Assembly: GCA_037833965.1 (NCBI GenBank)
Contig: AP031352.1
Span: 4,258,501-4,322,500 of the forward strand
Origin: Marchantia polymorpha subsp. ruderalis
Lineage: Eukaryota > Streptophyta > Marchantiopsida > Marchantiales > Marchantiaceae
Direction of reading: 5' to 3'
Length of the DNA stretch: 64,000 nt
The translations under genes and the position numbers were made by a program. Below, in pieces: positions 55,504 through 64,000 of this stretch (within the stretch, counting starts at the first letter, position 1; each line of letters starts with the position of its first letter). The notes under the pieces are model-generated. The model was not told the origin of the DNA. It ran no database searches and was given only the letters and a program-made list of their open reading frames with translations.

Positions 55504-57365
55504 AAGTGATTTTGTCAAAAATTGACAGGAGCTGGAAAGCATTTCTAGAACTTGATAGTTAAATACTATCGTTATCACCGGAAAGCGCATGGTGAATTTT
55601 TTCACATTACTTTTTAACTGGAGTTTTATCTTCCTAGAGAGCAAGGTGATGAGCTTCCTACATAGGTTTTTACATCTATAGTCTGCGAAGAATATACGGA
55701 TCAGGTATCTCTTTAATTTTTAAACATGATTTGTAGGTATAATAGGAAGTACATTGTAAGCATTCGAGATGAAGCTAGAGGGATTTCAGGTACAATGCCA
55801 TGAGCACTCGAACACATAGTCTACATTTACAATGCAAGACTCTTTGTTCAAGAGTTATAATTATAATCAGCAAGTGCTGGACTCGTTCTATCACAATTCA
55901 CCTATTGAAATATGCTGAGTCTTCACCTGGTGAAGAGTTTAGCTTGAGCTGATCCTTGACTTTTCAGAGACAGATGCCACTACTAGATAAGAAATCACTT
56001 TTGTTGTGTGTGTTTGTCACCTTTCAGCAAAACAACATGTGCATGTGGATGCAGGTCTGCAGAATGCAAGCAGTTTTTTGCTCTCTAGTTGTACCCAGAT
56101 ATCCAGCTAATGAAAACCTTGTCAAGTTTGGATAAAATTTACATATCACTTTCAAGAAGCATAGAGAATATGAAATTACGTGTTTCTTTGAGTCAGCCTC
56201 AAATCTACCATCGAGTTACAAATATGACTATCATCTGCGTGATTTGAACCTTCTTATGGCAGTATTGAGGAATAACAGTCTTCATCATGATGTACTCTGG
56301 ATTTACTTGCTGGTCATGTTCTTCTAGTCTGGTGATGAGTTATCTATATCTTATGATTTTGACCTCAAATTGTGGTTGATATGATCATGATCCTGGATAC
56401 GTAATGTAATGTCTTTTTATTCCATTCATCTGATTTGATTTATTTTCTAGTAAAAAGACACTGTAACCGTAATGAGGCCTTGATATGCAAAAAGGTTTCT
56501 ATCAGTGGCTAAGACTTGTTGTTCTTCTCTTCAGTCCATGCTATTGACTACAAAACTTAGCGTGAGCAATACAGGTCGATGGCGAGGGAGCAAGTCCCTG
56601 CACAGCTGATGAGATTCATGAATGTCAGAAACATTTCGATATAGGATGACATTAACCAGTTCAATTTTGTTCGAGCATATGAAATTCCTATACTGTCAAG
56701 CTATTCGGTAGTTGTCTTTTGGAACATAGCAACTAAGAAAGGGACGTTAGATTCTGTTGAATGCTCAACAACTGATCGTTGGTTGACTTTCTCTGGATGT
56801 CAGTGCCGACTTGGAACTAAAACATTTCAAAAATTTACGCAGAAGTTTTCGTTGTTTCAGTTGTCATCTTAAAACAGAAACTTGTGAGAAGGTAGCCACT
56901 CTCCAAAATTGGCTTGCGTTAAAATGTTACGTAACGTAAACATAAACATATAACTGTCTGTTCAAATCAATTATCTAGCAAGAGTTAAGTTTTTTAGCTC
57001 AAAAAGGAAACATTTTCTCAATGCATCTGAACTTCATTCAGCAGACTTAGTTCAATTTATTTTCAAATGTTGCTCTACTATAAACTGCGTAATGTTACCC
57101 CGGTGATTCCAGATAATATCTCCTTACCTCGAGATAGTTTTTACGAGCTTGGTTGTTATCAACAAGTCCGATTTTAAGAACGTGTTTCAGCATTACTTGA
57201 ATCATGTAAGGAAAAATTCTTGACCCTTGAGTCATGCTGACAAGCCTCTAAGATACATCATGTAATACTCATTTTGTAAATTTTTTGGTCCTCTTGGCCT
57301 ACTTCAAACTCTTAATCTAAATATATACACCAAGTATGTTATATAATGAAAATAAAGCTAATTTT
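55504..57365. other. 3' flank of Z4 and module end
   Basis: Homologous to the Z2 flank, with remnant frames holding SASNLPSSYKYDYHLRDLNL (about 56190-56260) and YSVVVFWNIATKKGTLD (about 56695). Near 57190 about 1 kb found in the other two module ends is missing, between GTGTTTCAGC and the TGAATCATGTAAGG block. No intact gene is seen. Confidence 0.4.
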
Positions 57366-57966
57366 CATCTAGATCGTCATCCAGAGGAGTAGAATGAATT
57401 AACGTGAGCGAGCGCTTGTCGGAGTTTCGTGAACCGCAAAATCGACTACTCTCTACTCTACTGTGGTGGTTCAGAGCCTCGTCCCACGCAATCGCATGCA
57501 ACAGGATATAACAACACTGTAATGTGGCCAATTTGTGGACATCTTGAGGACTCCATCTTCGAGTCCTCGAGTTGTTCTTCAATAGATGGAGAGAAGACCA
57601 GTTGGATACCTTACTCTGATCCCTTAGCTAAGACAAGCCTTGCGTTCAGTGGAGCTGCCAATATACTTGGATTCAAAGCAACATACATTTAAGCTGCACC
57701 ATGAAGAACCCAACAACAATCTTACAATCAATATCGCGCAAGCAGCACACTCATGGAAAACTGTATTTCCACAAAACACCAGTCCATTGTCTCAAAACTC
57801 AATTTATTGAGGAAGGACACATTGAGTCCACCTAATCTAAATGACATCTGGAGAAACACCACTTTCTACAAAACTAGTTCTTTTATCCATAAAGGACTTG
57901 GTATGTAGACATCCGAGAGAAACGATCCAGTTCTCTGACAGATAATTTCGGAAAGTGCTCTTGTAA
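57366..57966. other. Module boundary (copy 3) and W-like 3' tail
   Basis: Boundary block as at 24421 and 39455, followed by an interrupted version of the 39704-39973 frame (LPIYLDSKQHTF and following) that is tail to tail with LOR6. No intact gene is seen. Confidence 0.4.
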
Positions 57967-59138
57967 TCAATCTGAGTGCTTGCCACCATGTTTCTCCTTG
58001 TTCTCATTGTGGATAGCTTCCATGATTGTAACCACGGCAGCGACAAATGCCTGATCAACGTTGGGACTGACAAGGACTCCATAGTTGCTTTTCCCGGTAA
58101 TCATAGAGGTCAGAGAGAAATGCTTCTTGGCAACCTGCAGCAGATACACACATATCATCTTCCAGAGAAATTAGTGAATGGTAAAACTAGTACATCTGAC
58201 ATCACGAGTTAATACATGTTCCATCTCAAGTTGCAATAGAGTTTGAACGAGCAGCCCTTCAAGGGATAATAAGAGTGTCATTTCGCTTCTTACAATTAAA
58301 CTGATGAATTACATACCTCGGCGGCAATTGATGCTCCTTTGAAAATGATTTCATAGTTGCGACGAACAAAGTCACCCTTCACTTGGAAGGCAGGTTCTGA
58401 ATCAGCTTCGAGTTGAATTTCGTATGTCAATTCTGCCGCATCCCTCATGTTTTTGTCCCAAACAGTGAACAGTTCTGTCCAACTCTCTCCTTTGTACACT
58501 TGATAAGTGTCGTGAAGGGAAATTTTCTGTGCATAGAGTAAGATACACATATGAAGAATTTTAATTCTTGTGGTATTCTGTCTAGCTAGTATATGTATGA
58601 ATAAAACGTAGGCAGTGAAGCATAAACCTAAAATTTCCCTACCCACATTTCAAAAGGTTTGTCAGTCACAGAAAGTTGAACTGAAAATTTCAGCCAAATA
58701 AATGTCAAGTCAGAAAAAGAAGATTTCATCTGAATCGGAACGGCCCAATTCGAACGTTCTTTCTGGTTGCATGAGTGCTGACATAAGATTTCTGGCTGGG
58801 ACCACAAACTTGAATCGGAATGGACAAAATTTTCAAACTCTTCCCTCTCAGGAATATCATATCTGCTTTTTGTCTCCACAGCTTAGAAGATGGCCTCCAC
58901 TATATCTTATAGAACTGACCTTTTTGTGAATGCTGACCACAGGGCAGTCACCATCATCGCGCACAACCGTCAGCTCTCGTAGGAAGACCTTCTTCTGATC
59001 CAGCTTGAAAAGGGTGTGACCCTCAGAATCAGTGATGACAAAGTTACCATTGTTGTATTCCAATACCTTCTTGGCAATTGTGAGTTTCATCTCCGAGGGC
59101 GAGCAATACTGGGCATCAACAATGACTGGAAATTCCAT
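57967..59138 (-). CDS. LURP-one-related protein LOR6 (198 aa, 3 exons)
   Basis: Exons 58920-59138, 58317-58526 and 57967-58134 join in phase 0 through GT-AG introns to 198 residues, a normal length for the family. Residues 1-73 hold EFPVIVDAQYCSPSEMKL and NNGNFVITDSEGHTLFKLDQ; 74-143 hold KISLHDTYQVYKGESWTELF, AELTYEIQLEADSE and GDFVRRNYEIIFKGASIAAE; 144-198 hold KKHFSLTSMITGKSNYGVLV and NVDQAFVAAVVTIMEAI, the hydrophobic C-terminal helix, ending KHSD. The fold should be a Tubby-like beta barrel around that helix. Relatives such as Arabidopsis LURP1 act in basal defence; the molecular activity is unknown. It is one of only two intact LOR genes in the window, and LOR5 is its truncated near-identical copy. 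A TATA-like CTATATATTG lies about 70 bp upstream. Confidence 0.9.
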
Positions 59139-59899
59139 TTTTCAAATCTGCAGTAGAGATATCATCAGGGCGTCAAATCTCACTTGTGCGTCTGAAGGAA
59201 AGTAGGCGCAATATATAGAGAACGAGGTGCGTTTACAACTTGAAGTTTGAAAGAATATATTAGTCACATCGAAAAAGTTTAAATCAGAGATCTAGCTTAG
59301 ATCCACTAGCTGAGAGTCCACAAAATTTAATACAAAACAACTAATTCATGAATTTATAGTCGAGAAAATTGCAAGAAGGTGACAATGCGATCTAGAAAAT
59401 GAGAAAGAGACTGCTGACCAAAGTGATCGTCTAGCTATAATTTCAACCTTGGTAACAATAACAAGTATTCCGATTGAGGAAGAGATGTGCTTATGTGACA
59501 ATAAGGAAGACTACAATAGCAAGGCTGCATTCGAGGTTCCTTACAGCGTACAGAGAAGAGAAGAATTATGCAGAAGGTGGCCTGGTAATGTTGCTCTGAT
59601 GACTTGCGAAAATGAGACTATGCCAAATCTGTGCTGAAAATGATCCTACAGCATCGTCTACTTGTACTTGGGAAGGTATGGCGACGTATCCACTTTGAGC
59701 AGTTTGATATTCAGCGAGATCCAACCTTCCATCTTTAGCGCTGTGGAAGTTGATCGTAGGTGAGCTCGAATGGCTGAGATGGTGAAATACAGGTGGAATT
59801 TTCAAGGTCTCGCTGTAATTTCGGAAGATGAGCTAGACTCAGAATATAAAAAGCTTGAGCAGTTTGGAGGCTTGTAACCTTAATTCTTCCTTACATAGG
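59139..59899. other. LOR6 upstream region
   Basis: Contains the putative TATA at 59209-59218 and an interrupted relative of the 8345/48614 frames (about 59560-59805, with PSQVQVDDAVGSFSAQIW). This is the DNA missing from the LOR5 module. No intact gene is seen. Confidence 0.4.
59209..59218 (-). promoter_or_regulatory. Putative TATA box of LOR6
   Basis: Minus strand CTATATATTG, about 70 bp upstream of the ATG. LOR2 and LOR4 have the related CCATAAAAATATTG and CCATTAAAATATTG at the same place. Confidence 0.5.
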
Positions 59900-61124
59900 T
59901 CATTCCATGGTTTCCAAAACAATGTAACACTTGCAGTCCACGAATGTATTTGCATGCTGATAATTTAATAAGGACGTAATTGCTTCGAAAATTTCTTCTG
60001 TCCCATCTTCATTCAAAAATTGAAGAAAAACTTGAGGACCATCTTGTCTCTTCGTTGATTCTGCGGACCTTCTCCTCTTGTTCGGAAGATAGAAATTTGG
60101 ACTGTGACACAAATATTGATTCGTCGAACAGTGAAACTTGTGTTGGCAAGAATCTGGATGAACAGAGCAACCAACAGTGAATGCATGCTCAATCTCCACT
60201 CCTACCAGTGTTAGTGTCATAGCTCCATTTCAAAGATGATGCCTGGATGCAAGCAGGAAGATGACACTCTGTTATACGAGGTAGATCTACTCGCCCATAG
60301 GAAAATTCTAGAGCTGATAGGGTTTATAAACGTCATCATAGTAAAGATAATTTACAAGGACTACGTCAGGCTTATGCCATGAGTTGTTATTTGCCATGTG
60401 TCGTGGCTGAAAAGGATTTGATTATGGTACACGCAGTTTTAGTTACGAGCTCAAAATCACCATAGAAACTAAACACCAAATATTTTAACAAAATTAGTTG
60501 ACAAAGCGGCCGTCACAACTAAGAACCGCACATGTTGTGGGTGGAAATAGAGTCACTGCTGATGAAATTAACAGCGGCTGGAAGATCATATTTGGCTGTA
60601 TCATTCCATGTCCGGTTCCAATACTCGTGCACACATGCATGCAAAGCCCTGGAAATTGGCAATTTAGGGCATATTTTTCGGAAGAATCCTGTTGATGTTG
60701 CCTACATCTGAACGTGAACACGATCAAACTTGGACTACCTGGAGGTGAGTTATTTCCATAGGCTCTCTCATGTACTCTAAATTGCCCTCTTTCCAAGGGT
60801 TGTGGCCTCAAGCAGTCCTTAGGATCGGAAAGTGTTCATCCTTTGAATACTTTTTCAAGAGCATGGGATTGTTCAGTATCTGCCGAAGTAGATTTCTACG
60901 CTCACGCCCGCAGAGCTCCATGAGGAAAGGTCTGGAGGTAATTCCATGCGGTTTCTAGCAATAAAATATATTCTCGCGTTAAATTTCACGATCATGTTGA
61001 GCGTCCTTGTGGCAATATACCATATGTTTTGTCTATGTAATACCAACTTGTAAACATTATCTGTTGTCTCCTGTATTTCATACATGCGAACCAAGTCCAT
61101 GTCCTTGAAATATCCTGACAGCAA
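59900..61124 (-). pseudogene. Unrecognised decayed gene between LOR6 and GLP7
   Basis: Sister of 40789-41952. The best segment is a possible terminal exon at 60808-60954, preceded by TGCTAG and encoding KPHGITSRPFLMELCGRERR, then LLRQILNNPMLLKKYSKDEH and FPILRTA with a stop. Other segments are LSGYFKDMDLVRMYE (about 61060-61110), VGCSVHPDSCQHKFHCSTNQ and KRQDGPQVFLQFLNEDGTEE (59980-60200). The segments do not join into one frame, and I cannot name the family; a BTB-like fold is only a faint possibility. It is unclear whether any part is still expressed. Confidence 0.33.
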
Positions 61125-61595
61125 GACCTCGAAGACCGGATAGCTCAGTTACCTCTAGGAACTAGATGATGTCCTGGACTCCTGCATTTTTCAAACAAAA
61201 TGACACTCACCAACCTAGCTTGATTTTGAATGAGCAATTCAAAGAGTTTGTTTTTAAGAACACACAGAAAAAGTCAATATGAACTAGAGAAGGTTTATTA
61301 ATGTCAGGGGTGAAGAAAACACTGCAGCTTCCCACTGATGTACATGAAGACAATGTAACCGAACCCTTAACGATTTAACACACTGCGAAGTGAAAATGTA
61401 ATTGGAAATATCCCTTCTTATTGAATAGTATATCTTACACTTTCAAAAGATTTAAAATATAAATAAAAGTCTGCAATCAGTAAATACGAATATGCATATA
61501 AATAAGAGTGGATAACGATAGGACAGATTTTATAACGGAAGGGCTCTTGCACTATATGTACTTTTCTTCATATTGTCTGCACATTCAACGTCTTC
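61125..61595. other. Spacer and 3' flank of GLP7
   Basis: Nearly identical to 41953-42422. No gene is seen. Confidence 0.45.
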
Positions 61596-62728
61596 TCAGA
61601 CAGTGGTGGAAATCAACTGGCCAGGAACACACACTCCAGGCTTGGCAGCCTCCAGAGTCGGCGGCTCGTTGTAAGGTCTCTGCGACTTCAGGGCTCCAAC
61701 TGTTGCAATATCTTGATTGAAAGCTATAGCAGCTGCACGCTCAGGTAATTGCAAAACCGCTCCAGCAGCATCCTGAAGGAAAAGAAAATTGTTACTAACT
61801 GTTGATAGGAATGTCTCATTCTATTATTAGATATCATGTAGAATATCTGGGTCTGGAGAGCTACATCGACCTTATTCCTACTATTGTATTGCATTACTCT
61901 CTTCAAATCACATATGAAATTGAAGATACTTCTTAAATTTAAAGTTTATAATATAGAAGGAGACTTACTAAAGTGCCTGGATTTTGGCTATTCAGAGCCG
62001 AAAGGTAGAAAGCTGTTTCTGTACCAACATTCAACTCAAAATGTAACAAACCGCGAGGGAAGACGATGAGATCTCCCGGGTACAGAATGTGGATCTGAGC
62101 TTGTCCTGCAGTCAAATGGTCAAGAAGTAAAATATCAGGGAAGGGATTCACATATCCATCTAAGACATAAGCAAATCCAATGATGATTTGCATCAAGTTG
62201 CAAATATCATAACCTTTGGTGTCGACGAAACCAGCCTGAAGTGGACCACCACTGATCAAGGAAAGGAGCTCTGTAGCACGGGGGTGGGTGTGTGGTACGT
62301 TCTCTCCACACGGTACCATTTTGAACTGAACAACGGTCAGACCCTCAGACCTGCAAATGCCAGAAGGAGAAAAGATGTAACTCTATTTAGTCAGCCAAAG
62401 AATATCCCTTCTATAAGACATGTCTTTTGTGCATCTGGTTCATAACCCAGTAAGAAATAAATGTGTTGTTGGAATCCACGTACGTAAGGCCTGGGAACTT
62501 TCCGATGTCGAGAGCTGCTCGAACGCCTCCAGATCCAATAGATACATCTCCATTGGCAAAGATGTTGCGGAAGACAGGTGTAGTTGCGTTTGCTGAAAAG
62601 TCGACCAGAGGATCGGGATCGGCAGCCTCGACTCTCTGTACCAGCAACAGGCATGTGCTGTAAATGAAAACAAGCATGACCATGCCATGCACCATCTTGG
62701 ACTTGCAATCAACCTTCGAGATGTTCAT
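61596..62728 (-). CDS. Germin-like protein GLP7 (231 aa, 4 exons)
   Basis: Exons 62484-62728, 62214-62350, 61969-62105 and 61596-61772 give 231 residues; an in-frame ATG nine bases further upstream (MAIMNIS) could add three. The signal peptide ends VEA, NATT follows, box 1 is PHTHPRATE (two His and a Glu) and box 2 is GDLIVFPRGLLHFELN (third His), so the manganese site is complete. The C-terminus is EAAKPGVCVPGQLISTTV. Intron 2 is 108 bp, a multiple of three, and free of stops in frame, unlike the intron in other copies, so retaining it would insert 36 residues between the boxes. The exon 3 donor codon is TTA|GTAAGT instead of TTG|GTAAGT. It is expected to be a secreted apoplastic germin-like cupin with unspecified oxidase or dismutase activity. 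Its divergent plus-strand partner would lie beyond the window. Confidence 0.92.
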
Positions 62729-62871
62729 GATCGCCATCTGTATTCAAATTTTAGTGTGAAAATGAGTCCACTCGATAAAGTAGGTTGCCAGGATATGTGA
62801 CTGAAACCGATGCAAGGGAAGGGAGATCTTCCTGATCCTGCTTGAGTGTTGTTTTGAGCTTGCCTTTATAC

Positions 62872-62880
62872 ACCTGAATG
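62872..62880 (-). promoter_or_regulatory. TATA element of GLP7
   Basis: Minus strand TTCAGGTGTATAAAGGC, about 145 bp upstream of the ATG; the fourth copy of this element on the minus strand. Confidence 0.7.
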
Positions 62881-62888
62881 AGTTGTGT

Positions 62889-63000
62889 CACCTCGAATGA
62901 ATTCGAGGTGTTTTGACCGTTTCTTATAGAGAATAGACCCAGATACGTAATGCACGACAATTTTGTCGTGCTCAAAATTGTCGTGCATTACGTATCTGGG
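62889..63000. repeat. Nested inverted repeats, one with a perfect 28-bp stem
   Basis: Arms 62938-62965 and 62973-63000 are exact reverse complements around a 7-nt loop. Just before them, CACCTCGAAT and its complement form a 10-bp stem with a 2-nt loop (62889-62910). The sister sites (about 15165, 27310 and 43720) have a single short version. This is a copy-specific inverted duplication in the GLP7 upstream region, directly behind the TATA box. Confidence 0.9.
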
Positions 63001-64000
63001 TGCTATTTTATTGGAATGCTCTCACGCTTAGCTTGTGAATTGGTAGCTTGCTACATTTCATGTATGGGTAATGCTCCACCTTAAACGTCATCGTCTCTTA
63101 AAATCATTTTTGTATGAGGATTGAAAAGCTTTCATATGTTCTTCTGTGAATGTTCATGTCAGGTCCTCTTCAGGCTAAAATATTGGGAGTAGGGTCAATT
63201 TGATCACTATTTCGAATCAAATGGTCCTGTGCAGCCACACTGTTCAGATCTTCAATCATACACATGTTCCTTAATTCCAGCCCAACCCGTTGTATATGAG
63301 ATTGGAGATGAGCCTCTCTGTTTGTGATCATTCTTGGGAGAGAAATTTGAAGGATCTCAAGTGAATTCAGCGGAAACCGATTGACTGAGTTCGCCACGAT
63401 TCTCGAATTCGTTCCATGCATGTATTTTTCGCTAGAGTGTGGACAATGTACCTAAACGTACTTGAATGACAAAAACCTTCGTTGTAGCCTAAAGACAGCG
63501 AGTTTACAACAGAGCACCCGAATGATCAGCAGCGAAGTGTGTATAGAGTATACGAATATATATGCCTCTAATATTCGTGCAACACATCTTGGGCACCTCC
63601 AAATTCGACATAGGTTCCTTCGTATGATAACCCCTCATTTCACGAAGTACTCTGTATAACTTCCCATTGATGGATATTTTGGTGTCATGTTCAGATTCCA
63701 ATTCTTTCACATCAAGAACCGATCAAAACATATTTTCCTCATCGAACAATCAACTTGATACTTCGTGAGTAAGGAGGCGTGAAACAGTGGATGACGCGCC
63801 AACTGTAGAGAGAGATCCAAGGTCTGCATGTTCTTTAAAGTATTGTTGTGCACATTGTCATGCAGACTTCTATCATAGAATCCATGTGAACATGCAGAGG
63901 AAAGAAATTCATAAAACATATAGAGAACAGTAGCATGTTATAAAAACATTTATCCATACATGCACAGCGGTCTGATCTCTCTAACAAGAATTAGCACAAC
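63001..64000. other. Start of the GLP7 divergent intergenic region, cut by the window
   Basis: Homologous to 43750-44300 and then 44815-45240; about 0.5 kb present in the GLP3/GLP4 and GLP5/GLP6 intervals is missing at about 63565. No gene is seen. Confidence 0.5.

Noticed and set aside
1-64000. CRISPR arrays, operons, bacterial promoters or riboswitches
   Set aside because: No regularly spaced short repeats or bacterial gene organisation; the spliced genes show a plant nuclear origin.

Overview
The window looks like nuclear DNA of a land plant. It has GT-AG introns of about 100-480 bp, a eukaryotic tRNA-Glu, TATA boxes, an LTR-retrotransposon remnant, and plant-type protein families: germin-like cupins (GLP), LURP-one-related proteins (LOR) and an F-box protein. 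The germins lack the N-terminal cysteine pair of flowering-plant germins. My best guess, at low confidence, is a bryophyte, perhaps a liverwort.

Most of the window is one segmentally duplicated gene cluster. The repeated module, read left to right, is: LOR (-) with a decayed unrecognised gene, GLP (-), about 2 kb spacer with the same TATA element facing each way, GLP (+), LOR (+), an unrecognised region W on the opposite strand, an AT-rich stretch, and an unrecognised protein gene that I call Z (+). Equivalent boundary points lie near 24.42, 39.45 and 57.36 kb, so the period is about 15.0 and then 17.9 kb. A further module half (Z, W, LOR) lies inverted at the left, about 915-9122.

Layout: 1-914 partial LTR; 915-9122 inverted half-module (Z1, W1, LOR2 pseudogene); 9.1-13.5 kb mostly single-copy island with an intact LOR1 and a tRNA-Glu(CUC); 13.9-24.4 kb first module, disrupted by a 2.85-kb solo LTR and a large deletion (GLP1, GLP2 and Z2 all broken); 24.4-39.4 kb second module, in which a damaged F-box gene replaces the LOR(-) part (GLP3 and GLP4 frameshifted, LOR3 lacks exon 1, Z3 open); 39.4-57.3 kb third module (LOR5 truncated, GLP5 and GLP6 intact, LOR4 broken, Z4 open); 57.4-64.0 kb start of the fourth module (LOR6 and GLP7 intact), cut by the window edge.

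Genes that look functional are LOR1, LOR6, GLP5, GLP6, GLP7, Z1, Z3, Z4 and the tRNA. Germins are apoplastic cupins linked to oxidative defence, and LURP1-type proteins are linked to basal defence in Arabidopsis. The cluster therefore looks like a co-amplified, fast birth-and-death cassette that may be defence-related; that function is inference. The least familiar items are the Z protein family, the symmetrical GLP promoters, a conserved long hairpin, and at least four copy-specific snap-back inverted duplications where sister copies show the state without the insertion.
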